Assembly: GCF_944380975.1 (NCBI RefSeq)
Contig: NZ_CALWJK010000003.1
Span: forward strand, 1-64,000
Direction: 5' to 3'
Origin: an uncultured Agathobaculum sp.
GTDB lineage: Bacteria > Bacillota > Clostridia > Oscillospirales > Butyricicoccaceae
DNA: 64,000 nt
Every line of letters begins with the position of its first letter. The stretch's first letter is position 1. A program made the translations under genes and the position numbers. Under the pieces are notes generated by a model. That model was given only the letters and a program-made list of their open reading frames with translations. It was not told the origin of the DNA and did not search any database. This document shows, in pieces, positions 7,635 through 17,066 of this stretch.

Positions 7635-8544
7635 GGTATATATCGACGGCAAAGAAGGCACAACTGGCTTGCAGATTTACGACCGCCTTTCTGGTCGGGC
7701 TGATATTGAACTGCTGCTGATCGACGAGGATAAGCGCAAGGATACTGAAGAGCGCCGTAAGTTCCTAAACGCTGCAGATATTGTGTTCCTTTGTCTGCCG
7801 GATGCGGCGGCGAAAGAAGCGGTCACGCTGATCGAAAACGATCATACCCGCGTCATTGACGCTTCCACCGCACACCGCACGAATCCTGATTGGGATTACG
7901 GTTTTGCTGAGTTGTCCAAAGCACATCGCATGGCGATTGCGGAGTCCAAGCGGGTCGCCAATCCCGGCTGCCACGCGAGCGGCTTTATTGCGTCGGTGTA
8001 TCCGCTGGTGGCGAGCGATGTCGTGCCCGCGGATTTTGCATTCACCTGTTCGTCGCTGACCGGCTATTCGGGTGGCGGTAAAAAGATGATCGCAGAATAT
8101 GAGGACGTAAATCGTGATGCTTGCCATAATTCTGAACGAATATATGGCCTGAATCTGCATCACAAGCATCTGCCTGAGATGGAGTATGTCTGTGGGCTGA
8201 CGCAGCCGCCGGTGTTTGTGCCGGTGGTGGGTGATTTCTATAAGGGCATGGCGACGACCGTTATGCTGCCCGGATTGGATGCTGCACATGTGCATGAAGC
8301 GCTTGCCGCGCATTATGAGGGTCAGAAATTGGTCACGGTTGCGCCGCTCGGCGGTGATGCGTCTGTCATTTATGCCAATACGCTTGCCGGGCATGACAGG
8401 CTGAGATTGATCGTGAACGGACACGAGAAGCAGACTATCGTCACCGCGCTGTTTGACAATCTCGGTAAGGGTGCGTCGGGTGCGGCGGTGCAGAATATGA
8501 ATATTATGCTCGGGTTGGACGAAACGACTGGGCTGACCCTGTAA
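7624..8544 (+). CDS. argC: N-acetyl-gamma-glutamyl-phosphate reductase (short type)
   Basis: 306 residues. NADPH-dependent reduction of N-acetylglutamyl phosphate to the semialdehyde, third step of ornithine synthesis. The active-site Cys lies in NPGCHASGF (Cys about 116), and the N-terminal nucleotide-binding segment is YIDGKEGTTGLQIYDRL. The length and KEGTTG start fit the short (type 2) ArgC rather than the common 340-residue form. The ATG at 7624 lies inside the end of argH; a GGAGG at 7610-7614 supports it and suggests coupling. Confidence 0.95.
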   Translation: MKPKVYIDGKEGTTGLQIYDRLSGRADIELLLIDEDKRKDTEERRKFLNAADIVFLCLPDAAAKEAVTLIENDHTRVIDASTAHRTNPDWDYGFAELSKAHRMAIAESKRVANPGCHASGFIASVYPLVASDVVPADFAFTCSSLTGYSGGGKKMIAEYEDVNRDACHNSERIYGLNLHHKHLPEMEYVCGLTQPPVFVPVVGDFYKGMATTVMLPGLDAAHVHEALAAHYEGQKLVTVAPLGGDASVIYANTLAGHDRLRLIVNGHEKQTIVTALFDNLGKGASGAAVQNMNIMLGLDETTGLTL

Positions 8545-8577
8545 TCATTTCGCTGTGCGCAAAGGAGAAGTGAAACG

Positions 8578-9786
8578 ATGAAAATTATCGAAGGCGGCGT
8601 GTGCGCCGCACAAGGCTTTACCGCGGGCAGCATTCGCTGCGGCATCAAGGAAAGCCGTACCAATGACGATACCGCGATTATTTTCAGCGCGTGCGAATGC
8701 ACCGCTGCGGCAACTTATACGATGAACCGTGTCAAGGCGGCACCGGTTTATGTTACTATGGAGCATCTGGAAAACGGTGTCGCGCGTGCGATTATTGCGA
8801 ATTCGGGCAACGCCAATGCCTGTGCACCGGATGGCATGGAAAACGCCCGCCGCATGGCAAAGGCGGCATCCAAGCTGCTTGGCGTGGATGAGAATGATGT
8901 TGTCGTCGCTTCCACCGGTGTTATCGGTCAGCATCTGCCGGTTGAGTGCATTGAGAAGCATTTGCCGGAAATCAAACTGGAAGAGAATGGATCGGAAAAG
9001 GTGAACCTTGCTATTATGACAACCGATACGCGCACTAAAACAGCGGCGGTTGAATTTACCATCGGCGGCAAGACCTGCCGTATCGGTGGCATTTGCAAGG
9101 GAAGCGGTATGATTCATCCCAACATGGGCACAATGCTGTCCTTTATTACGACCGACTGCGCGATTACGCATGAAATGCTGACCGAAGCTTTGCAGGAAAA
9201 CGTGCGCAAGACGTATAACCGCGTCACGGTTGACGGCGATACCTCGACCAACGATATGTGCGTGGTACTGGCAAATGGCAAGGCAGGCAATGAACTGATC
9301 GACTGGCAGGACGAGGACTATCAGGCGTTTTGCAAGGCGCTGAACGAAGTCAACACGCGTTTGGCGCGCCAGATCGCGGCGGATGGTGAGGGTGCCAGCA
9401 AGCTGGTCACCTGCACGGTGAGCGGTTCGCGTTCGGAAGAGGCAGCGGAGCGTCTGGCTAAAGCGGTCGTTGGTTCGAATCTGGTCAAGGCGGCCATGTT
9501 CGGCGCGGATGCTAACTGGGGGCGTGTGCTGTGCGCAATGGGTTATTCCAAAGCGCCGTTCCGGCCGGAATATGTGACAGTCGCGTTTTCCTCCACCGCA
9601 GGCAATATCACGGTCTGTGAAAAGGGAGAAGCGGTTGATTTTGACGAGGATCTGGCCAAGAAAATCCTGTCCGAAAATGAGGTCGTCATTGCAGTGAACG
9701 TCAATGAAGGCGAGGACAGCGCGACGGCGTGGGGCTGCGATCTGACCTATGATTATGTCAAAATCAACGGTGATTACCGGACCTGA
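8578..9786 (+). CDS. argJ: Glutamate N-acetyltransferase / ornithine acetyltransferase
   Basis: 402 residues. Transfers the acetyl group from N-acetylornithine to glutamate, recycling acetyl groups; many members also use acetyl-CoA for the first step. The self-cleavage site is in NMGTMLSF, where Thr185 would become the N-terminal nucleophile of the beta chain; the preceding residue is Gly rather than the usual Ala. KGSGMIHPNMG around residues 174-184 is the conserved lead-in. AAAGGAG lies about eleven bases before the ATG. No argA or argE is in the operon, consistent with the cyclic pathway. Confidence 0.95.
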   Translation: MKIIEGGVCAAQGFTAGSIRCGIKESRTNDDTAIIFSACECTAAATYTMNRVKAAPVYVTMEHLENGVARAIIANSGNANACAPDGMENARRMAKAASKLLGVDENDVVVASTGVIGQHLPVECIEKHLPEIKLEENGSEKVNLAIMTTDTRTKTAAVEFTIGGKTCRIGGICKGSGMIHPNMGTMLSFITTDCAITHEMLTEALQENVRKTYNRVTVDGDTSTNDMCVVLANGKAGNELIDWQDEDYQAFCKALNEVNTRLARQIAADGEGASKLVTCTVSGSRSEEAAERLAKAVVGSNLVKAAMFGADANWGRVLCAMGYSKAPFRPEYVTVAFSSTAGNITVCEKGEAVDFDEDLAKKILSENEVVIAVNVNEGEDSATAWGCDLTYDYVKINGDYRT

Positions 9787-9816
9787 TGAACTTACGAAAT
9801 AAAGGGAAGAGGCAAT

Positions 9817-10689
9817 ATGGATACACAACTTGATGCAGAGCTCAAAGCCAAGATTCTGGTTGAAGCACTGCCTTATATCCAGAAGTATTACGGACAGACC
9901 GTCGTGGTCAAATATGGCGGCAATGCCATGATCAATGAAGAACTAAAGGACGCGGTCATTCACGACCTAGTGTTGCTCAATCTGGTCGGCGTTAAGGTTG
10001 TTGTGGTACACGGCGGCGGACCGGAAATCTCTGAAATGCTCAAGAAGATCGGTAAGGAGTCGCGCTTTGTTAACGGTCTGCGCTATACCGACCGTGAGAC
10101 AATGGATATCGTTCAAATGGTGCTGTGCGGCAAGGTCAACAAGGATCTTGTGACGCTGCTTGAGAAGGCGGGCGGACGCGGTATCGGTCTGGGCGGTATG
10201 GATGGTGGTATGTTTCAGGCGAAGCGCCTGACCGATCGCACCGGCACAGATTATGGCTATGTTGGCGATATCGTCGATGTGAATCCTGCGCCGGTTATCG
10301 ACGTGCTCGAGCAGGGGTATATCCCAGTTGTTTCGACGGTGGCGCAAGGCATTGACGATGAAACCAATTACAACATTAACGCGGATACCGCGGCTTGCAA
10401 GCTTGCGGTCGCGCTGGGCGCAAAGAAACTCATTCTGCTGACCGATGTGCGTGGCTTGATGCTTGATCCGGATGACGAATCGACGCTGTTGACCAATCTC
10501 AAGGTTTCCGAGGTGCCGCGTCTGATGCGCGATGGCATCATTAAAGGCGGCATGATTCCGAAGGTGGATTGCTGCGTGGAAGCGGTCCGCAAGGGTGTCG
10601 ATCAGGCGAATATTCAGGACGGTCGCGTTAAGCATTCGATTTTGATTGAATTGTTGTCCAAGGTTGGCGTTGGCACGATGTTCCAGTGA
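9817..10689 (+). CDS. argB: Acetylglutamate kinase
   Basis: 290 residues. Phosphorylates N-acetylglutamate with ATP. The amino-acid-kinase motifs VVKYGGNAM, VHGGGPEIS and NINADTAACKLAVALGAKKL are present. The N-terminal helix before the kinase core (about residues 1-20) is the element used by arginine-sensitive hexameric enzymes, so feedback inhibition by arginine is plausible but not provable here. GGAAGAGG precedes the ATG. Confidence 0.96.
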   Translation: MDTQLDAELKAKILVEALPYIQKYYGQTVVVKYGGNAMINEELKDAVIHDLVLLNLVGVKVVVVHGGGPEISEMLKKIGKESRFVNGLRYTDRETMDIVQMVLCGKVNKDLVTLLEKAGGRGIGLGGMDGGMFQAKRLTDRTGTDYGYVGDIVDVNPAPVIDVLEQGYIPVVSTVAQGIDDETNYNINADTAACKLAVALGAKKLILLTDVRGLMLDPDDESTLLTNLKVSEVPRLMRDGIIKGGMIPKVDCCVEAVRKGVDQANIQDGRVKHSILIELLSKVGVGTMFQ

Positions 10690-10705
10690 GAAAGAAGCGA
10701 AATAA

Positions 10706-11887
<1,182 letters not shown>

Positions 11888-12802
11888 TTGAAGCATTTAC
11901 TCAAACTGCTGGATTGCTCGACTGAGGAGATCATTGGTCTGCTCGACCTTGCCGACCAGCTCAAGTATGAAAAAAAGCATAATATTTCCCACCGTCATCT
12001 GGAAGGCAAAAGCCTCGGCATGATCTTCCAGAAGTCCTCCACTCGCACGCGTGTCTCGTTTGAGACCGGTATGTACCAGCTGGGCGGTCAGGCGCTGTTC
12101 CTGTCCAACCGGGACTTGCAGATTGGCCGAGGTGAGCCGGTACAGGATACGGCACGTGTTCTTAGCCGCTATCTGGACGGCATCATGATCCGCACCTACG
12201 AGCAGAAGGAAGTGGAGGATCTTGCCAACTACGGCTCTATTCCGATTATCAATGGTTTGACGGACTTCTGCCATCCGTGCCAAGTATTGGCCGACCTGAT
12301 GACCATTCGCGAGAAGTTTGCGGTACTTGAGGGCATCAAGATGTGCTACATTGGAGACGGCAATAATATGGCGAACTCGCTGATTGTCGGCGGCCTGAAA
12401 ACTGGTATGAAGGTGTCGGTTGCAACGCCGGAAGGCTATCGCCCACACGCAGACGTTATGGCGTTTGCTGAGGGGAACCCGGACTTCTTCATCACGGACG
12501 ATCCGATGAAGGCAGCCGAGAATGCAGATGTAGTCATCACCGATACTTGGGCATCCATGGGTATGGAGGCTGAGAAGGAAGTGCGCATGAAAGCGTTCAA
12601 AGGCTATCAGGTGAACGACGAACTGCTGGCTGCTGCCAAGCCCGGTTGCATGGTGCAGCACTGCCTGCCGGCATATCGTGAGCAGGAGATCACCACCAAG
12701 GTGTTTGAGGCACATGCGGATGAGATCTTTGAGGAAGCGGAGAACCGTCTGCATGCGCAGAAAGCGGTTATGGTTACACTGATGGGCAATCAGGACGCGT
12801 AA
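11888..12802 (+). CDS. argF: Ornithine carbamoyltransferase
   Basis: 304 residues. Makes citrulline from ornithine and carbamoyl phosphate. The carbamoyl-phosphate site SSTRTRVSFE, the DFCHPCQ segment and the ornithine-site HCLPAYR are intact. The start is a TTG directly after the argD stop, with AGAGGTG upstream, and begins the family's normal N terminus. This completes glutamate to arginine in one operon; carAB is not in the window. A terminator follows within 20 bases. Confidence 0.96.
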   Translation: MKHLLKLLDCSTEEIIGLLDLADQLKYEKKHNISHRHLEGKSLGMIFQKSSTRTRVSFETGMYQLGGQALFLSNRDLQIGRGEPVQDTARVLSRYLDGIMIRTYEQKEVEDLANYGSIPIINGLTDFCHPCQVLADLMTIREKFAVLEGIKMCYIGDGNNMANSLIVGGLKTGMKVSVATPEGYRPHADVMAFAEGNPDFFITDDPMKAAENADVVITDTWASMGMEAEKEVRMKAFKGYQVNDELLAAAKPGCMVQHCLPAYREQEITTKVFEAHADEIFEEAENRLHAQKAVMVTLMGNQDA

Positions 12803-12819
12803 AGACAGAACGCAGAACG

Positions 12820-12857
12820 AACAAACGAGGGAGGGGCAGTGCGCTCCTCCTTTGTTT
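12820..12857 (+). terminator. Terminator of the arginine operon
   Basis: An imperfect long stem pairs AACAAA-GAGGGAGG (12820-12834) with CTCCTCCTTTGTTT (12844-12857) around a short loop, ending in a mixed T-rich stretch. It lies between argF and the MATE gene. Confidence 0.6.
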
Positions 12858-12895
12858 CGCTTAGAAGGATGTGGCCTTATGATGGGGGTAACAGA

Positions 12896-14272
12896 TTGAG
12901 TGCGAAGCAAATCGATTTTTCCAAAGGAAGTGTGCAGAAAAGCACACTGGCAGTTGCGGCGCCGATGCTGGTAGCGCAGGCGCTGAATCTGCTGTACAAC
13001 ATTGTTGATCGGATTTATATTGGGAAAATTCCGGAAGAGGGAACAATCGCACTGGCAGGTGTGGGCTTGTGTTTTCCAGTGATAACGCTGGTGACAGCGT
13101 TTGCGAATTTGTTCGGATTGGGTGGCGCGCCGCTGTGCTCCATTGCGCGTGGTCAACAGGATGAAGCAGGCGCCCGCAAAATCATGACCAATGCCTATTT
13201 CATGCTGCTTTTGACAGGAATTGTGTTGACTGCCTTAGGAATTGCATTGCATAAACCGATTCTGTATTTGTTAGGGGCGAGTGATGCCACCTATCCATAT
13301 GCCGCGTCCTATCTGACGATTTATCTGCTGGGAACGATTTTTGTGATGACCTCACTTGGGTTAAATCCATACATTAACAGCCTAGGTTTCGCACGCATTG
13401 GCATGCTGACTGTATTGTTGGGCGCTATGGCAAATATTGTGCTCGATCCCGTGTTTATTTTCGCGCTGGATATGGGCGTACGTGGTGCAGCGGTGGCTAC
13501 CATCTTGTCGCAATTGTTATCGGCTGCATGGGTGTTGCGCTTTTTGACTGGACGAAAGACGGAATTGCGTATGAACTTCCGTGCATTTCGGCCGGATTTC
13601 GGTTGCATTCGAAAAATTACTCTTTTGGGCACAGCCAGCTTTGTAATGTCGTTTACAGATTCTCTGGTGCAAGGGGTGTGCAACGCTATGCTGCGCCAGT
13701 TTGGCGGTGATTTGTACATCAGTGTGATGACCGTTATCAATTCTGTAAGGCAGATTGCGCAAACGCCGGTTATGGCCATATCAGACGGTGCTTCGCCTGT
13801 TATTAGTTTCAATTACGGGGCGCGTGCCTATAAACGGGTGCGGCAAGCTATCCGTTTTATGACACAGTTCGGTTTTGGATACACATTGCTGATTTGGGGA
13901 CTGATTTCTGCTTTCCCTACATTTTTCATTCGCATTTTCAATCACGAGACAGAATTGATACACGCGGCTGTTCCTGCATTGCATCTATACTTTTTTGGCT
14001 TTGTGATGATGGCGTTTCAGTTTGCCGGACAGTGTGTGTTCAAATCGCTGGGACGTGCGCGCATGGCTATTTTCTTCTCTATTTTTCGTAAGGTGATTAT
14101 TGTTGTGCCGCTGACGCTGCTGCTGCCGCACATTTGTGGGCTGGGCGTCAATGGTGTATTTCTTGCTGAACCAATTTCCAATTGTGTTGGCGGCCTTTTG
14201 TGTTATGTAACGATGCGGCGTACTGTTCTCTTGCAGCTGAAACAAAAAGGCGAAAGGGAAACTGTATCTTAG
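12896..14272 (+). CDS. MATE-family efflux transporter
   Basis: 458 residues with about twelve membrane segments and the MATE features QIDFSKGSVQKSTLAVAAP, then ALNLLYNIVDRIYIG, and a second-half repeat. MATE proteins export drugs or metabolites with Na+ or H+. TTG at 12896 is preferred because GGGGG lies about seven bases upstream and the family N terminus begins there; an ATG at 12869 has AGAAGG with no spacing. It follows the arginine operon but is separated from it by a hairpin, so it is probably expressed at least partly independently. Substrate unknown. Confidence 0.88.
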   Translation: MSAKQIDFSKGSVQKSTLAVAAPMLVAQALNLLYNIVDRIYIGKIPEEGTIALAGVGLCFPVITLVTAFANLFGLGGAPLCSIARGQQDEAGARKIMTNAYFMLLLTGIVLTALGIALHKPILYLLGASDATYPYAASYLTIYLLGTIFVMTSLGLNPYINSLGFARIGMLTVLLGAMANIVLDPVFIFALDMGVRGAAVATILSQLLSAAWVLRFLTGRKTELRMNFRAFRPDFGCIRKITLLGTASFVMSFTDSLVQGVCNAMLRQFGGDLYISVMTVINSVRQIAQTPVMAISDGASPVISFNYGARAYKRVRQAIRFMTQFGFGYTLLIWGLISAFPTFFIRIFNHETELIHAAVPALHLYFFGFVMMAFQFAGQCVFKSLGRARMAIFFSIFRKVIIVVPLTLLLPHICGLGVNGVFLAEPISNCVGGLLCYVTMRRTVLLQLKQKGERETVS

Positions 14273-14284
14273 CATGTCTTTGAC

Positions 14285-14313
14285 TTGCTTTTGCAGATTC
14301 TTTTCGGTATAAT
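14285..14313 (+). promoter_or_regulatory. Promoter of the YcxB-like gene
   Basis: TTGCTT (14285-14290), 17-bp spacer, TATAAT (14308-14313). A small GC hairpin (AGCCC-GCT-GGGCT, 14324-14336) lies just downstream, near the predicted transcript start. Confidence 0.65.
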
Positions 14314-14355
14314 GTGTGCGAGAGAGCCCGCTGGGCTTGGAAAAGGAGAAAATAC

Positions 14356-14892
14356 ATGGAACTGCATTACGACATTACCAAGCAGGATTATATTGATTTT
14401 AATCTGAATTATTTCGTCAACAATGCGATGATACAGCGCAGCATCCTGATGACGCGCATTGCTACGGCGGTACTTGTCATTGTGGGCGGTACAGTGCTGA
14501 TGTACTGGGTCAAGGGGCTTAGTGTTCTATCGGTGGCCGTGTATTTGGCATTGGCGGCGCTGTGCTTTTTCGGAACGCCGTGGTATATGAAGCGTAAGGT
14601 AGTCAAAAACACAGAGCGCATCCTGAGAAATGCCAATAACAAGCAGTTGTGCGGTCCGAAAACACTGACACTGCGCGAGGACGAATTTGAGCTGTCTGGC
14701 GAAAACGAGGATACAGTTTACCAATATGAAGCTGTGCAGCGCACTGCAACGGATGCTGGGCATTATTATATTTTTGTCGATGAGTTTTCTGCTGTGATTG
14801 TGCCGTTTTCTGCGTTTGAGGATGAGACGCAGAAGAAAGCGTTTTATGAACGCATCACCGCGCATATTCAGGATGAAGCACTTAAGTGCTGA
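14356..14892 (+). CDS. YcxB-like membrane protein
   Basis: 178 residues. Two membrane helices (about residues 34-53 and 58-75) are followed by a soluble domain with ERILRNANNKQLCGPKTLTL, VQRTATDAGHYYIFV and VIVPFSAF, the pattern of the YcxB-like C-terminal domain (PF14317 type). Function is unknown; such proteins look like small membrane-anchored PH-like domains. AAGGAG precedes the ATG by about nine bases. Own promoter and terminator make it monocistronic. Confidence 0.75.
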   Translation: MELHYDITKQDYIDFNLNYFVNNAMIQRSILMTRIATAVLVIVGGTVLMYWVKGLSVLSVAVYLALAALCFFGTPWYMKRKVVKNTERILRNANNKQLCGPKTLTLREDEFELSGENEDTVYQYEAVQRTATDAGHYYIFVDEFSAVIVPFSAFEDETQKKAFYERITAHIQDEALKC

Positions 14893-14919
14893 AAAAACTC
14901 CCCTAAGGGGGAGTTTTTT
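14892..14919 (+). terminator. Intrinsic terminator after the YcxB-like gene
   Basis: A 12-bp stem AAAAAACTCCCC with its complement around a short loop, ending in six T residues. Symmetric, so it could act in both directions. Confidence 0.9.
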
Positions 14920-14987
14920 GTTTTGAGAGGGGAACAGCGTGTGATATGGTACGTCTAACCAAATAAATGAAACGAATGGAGGGGATC

Positions 14988-16724
14988 ATGATGAAACGAA
15001 GAATGCTGGCGGTGGTGCTCAGCCTGTGCTTATTGCTACCGGTGACCGCCGGTGCAGCACAGGAGCAGGCAGTATGTGGGTATCCAATAGAGCAAACGAT
15101 GCAGGAATTATCCAAAACGGTTAAACGTGGAGAGTTTCTGGAAGCGCTGGCAATCGCATCTGGTGAAAATCCGGCAGACAGTGCGTGGATCGACATGGCG
15201 GATTACTTTGTGGACGGTGCAGAAGCGTCTGACGGCGTTAAGTGGGCGTTCGCCAAGTGGGTTTTGAACGGCGATGGTAAGGGAGAAGACCGCGGTACAC
15301 TGCGGCTTGATGATGATATCACCCGGCAGGAAGCTGCGGCATTCCTCGGGCGGTATTTGGATTACCGCTATACGGAATTGCCGGCTGGCTGCGGTACTGG
15401 TTCCCCTTCGATGGATAACGTCGCGGACTGGGCGAAGCATGGGGTGATGCAGTGTTGGCTGTATGGTGTGATCGACACAAAGGGCATGTCTGATTTTCAG
15501 CCAAATGGTTTGGTATCTGGTGAAGAGGCGGCAGATTGGATCACCAATGCGAATGCCGTGACAGCAAGCGCCTACTGGACACCGGAAGAGGCTGGTACAT
15601 TTGCCGATGCGCTGGTGCGTGCGGCTGCGCCGGAGGGGAATTGGGTGCTGTCGCCTTATTCCGCGCGGCTGTGTCTTGCCATGCTGGCAAACGGTGCCAA
15701 GGGCGAAACGCAAGCTGAACTGCTAGATGCTTTGCAGATCGACGATCTGGAAGCATTTAACCAGAGCGTGAAGGAATTGCAGGAAACGTATGACAGCTAT
15801 GCTCGCATTATGTCGCTGGATACGGCAAACTCTATTTGGATCAACCAAAGCTGGTTTGACGGTAAGGGCGAATTTCTGTCGGATTTTTTGAAAACTATGG
15901 ATGCGGACTATCGCGCGACGGTTGAGGACGTCACAAACAAAGACTCGGTCGAGCGGGTCAATGCATGGGCAAACGAAAAGACAAACGGCAAAATTCCTTC
16001 TATCCTGACCGAAGATAACCGCGAATTTGTCACGGCATTGGTCAATGCCGTATATTTTAAGGCAGCGTGGGCAAACGAATTTTATGAACACAATACGGAA
16101 AAGGCTGACTTTGAAAATGCGGATGGTACAGCCGGAACCGTCGATATGATGCACCAGTCTGATGGCTTCGGTTATTATGCCACGCCGGGCGTTGTAGCGC
16201 TCAAAATGGACTATCGCAAATATGCGGTGGATAATGCCGAAGGTGACAACTGGGAATACTTCCGCGACGCGGATTTCAGCATGTATCTGATCAAAGCGGA
16301 TAAGGAGATCGACGTGCAGCATTTGCTCGATCAGGCGGAATTCGTTTACGGCGATGTTAATGTCTCTATTCCTAAATTCAAGGTTGAATACAGCGCGGCG
16401 CTGGATGATGCTCTGAAGGCGCTTGGTGTTGAAACAGCTTATGATGCGGAAAAGGCCGATTTGACGGCTATGCTTGATTCGACTGGCTTGCCCGGCAAAC
16501 AGCACTTCCTCGATACCGTGCTGCAAAAGGTGTATATCTCTGTCGACGAAAAGGGCACCGAGGCGGCGGCCGTCACTGCCGCAGCAGACGCTGGAGGCTC
16601 TGCAGAGCCGACCCGTCCGAAACTGGTGCGTGAATTCACTGCCGATTGTCCGTTCTGGTTTGTGATCCGTGATAACGCAAATAAAGAGATTCTGTTTGTC
16701 GGCCGGTATGAAATGGCACAATAA
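14988..16724 (+). CDS. Secreted serpin with N-terminal SLH-like region
   Basis: 578 residues. A signal peptide (about 1-23, cleavage near AGA-AQE) is followed by a region (about 35-185) with degenerate SLH features, for example DITRQEAAAFLGRYLDY and SDFQPNGLVSGEEAADWI, then a full serpin domain (about 190-578). Serpin marks are NWVLSPYSARLCLAMLANGA, the breach segment FVTALVNAVYFKAAW, and the inhibitory hinge EKGTEAAAVTAA (from about 521) with small residues, as needed for loop insertion. Serpins trap serine or cysteine proteases irreversibly. The P1 residue is uncertain because the loop is about seven residues longer than in alpha-1-antitrypsin. GGAGGGG precedes a double ATG (14988/14991); either could start translation. 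Probable role is surface protection against host or competitor proteases. Confidence 0.9.
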   Translation: MMKRRMLAVVLSLCLLLPVTAGAAQEQAVCGYPIEQTMQELSKTVKRGEFLEALAIASGENPADSAWIDMADYFVDGAEASDGVKWAFAKWVLNGDGKGEDRGTLRLDDDITRQEAAAFLGRYLDYRYTELPAGCGTGSPSMDNVADWAKHGVMQCWLYGVIDTKGMSDFQPNGLVSGEEAADWITNANAVTASAYWTPEEAGTFADALVRAAAPEGNWVLSPYSARLCLAMLANGAKGETQAELLDALQIDDLEAFNQSVKELQETYDSYARIMSLDTANSIWINQSWFDGKGEFLSDFLKTMDADYRATVEDVTNKDSVERVNAWANEKTNGKIPSILTEDNREFVTALVNAVYFKAAWANEFYEHNTEKADFENADGTAGTVDMMHQSDGFGYYATPGVVALKMDYRKYAVDNAEGDNWEYFRDADFSMYLIKADKEIDVQHLLDQAEFVYGDVNVSIPKFKVEYSAALDDALKALGVETAYDAEKADLTAMLDSTGLPGKQHFLDTVLQKVYISVDEKGTEAAAVTAAADAGGSAEPTRPKLVREFTADCPFWFVIRDNANKEILFVGRYEMAQ

Positions 16725-16728
16725 CTGG

Positions 16729-16755
16729 TTGACAAACCGTGCTTTGGGGTATAAT
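16729..16755 (+). promoter_or_regulatory. Promoter of the thrS leader
   Basis: TTGACA (16729-16734) and TATAAT (16750-16755). The spacer is 15 bp, shorter than the optimum, but both hexamers are consensus and a T-box leader follows directly. Confidence 0.6.
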
Positions 16756-16764
16756 ATAGTCACA

Positions 16765-17031
16765 TATAGTTGCAAAAGGCGATGACGGAAATCCCATAGA
16801 TACTCCTAAGCACCTGTCAGAGAGCGGACGACACGGCTGAGAGCGTTCGCAGGCGCTGGTATAGTGGCACCGATTCCTGAGCTCCGCGGCGGAAAAACAC
16901 AGTATGTCGCGGCGTTTCGTCCACGTTACGGACTCCAGAGCGGCAAGTCTATAAGCAGACTTGCAAGCAGGGTGGAACCGTGGGTTTAGTATAAGCTCAC
17001 CCCTGATTGATGTCGGGGGTGGGCTTTTTTT
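16765..17031 (+). promoter_or_regulatory. T-box leader (threonine) upstream of thrS
   Basis: The T-box core AGGGTGGAACCG is at 16969-16980. It is followed by a terminator stem (AGCTCACCCC, 16994-17003, with the complement ending near 17025) and a seven-T run. The upstream 200 bases hold a Stem-I-like set of helices with AGAGAGCGG and GGCTGAGAG elements. ACC at 16869-16871, followed by GATTCC and GAGC, is the best candidate specifier codon and matches threonine; the alaS leader in this window has GCC in the same context. Uncharged tRNA-Thr is expected to allow read-through into thrS. Confidence 0.92.
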
Positions 17032-17066
17032 GTTCTCCCCGCAAAACAAAAAGGAGGAACACCATT

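Noticed and set aside
8545..9828. 427-codon open frame opposite argJ
   Set aside because: Same reason as the other antisense frames: the sense-strand argJ has catalytic residues and a ribosome site, this frame has neither.
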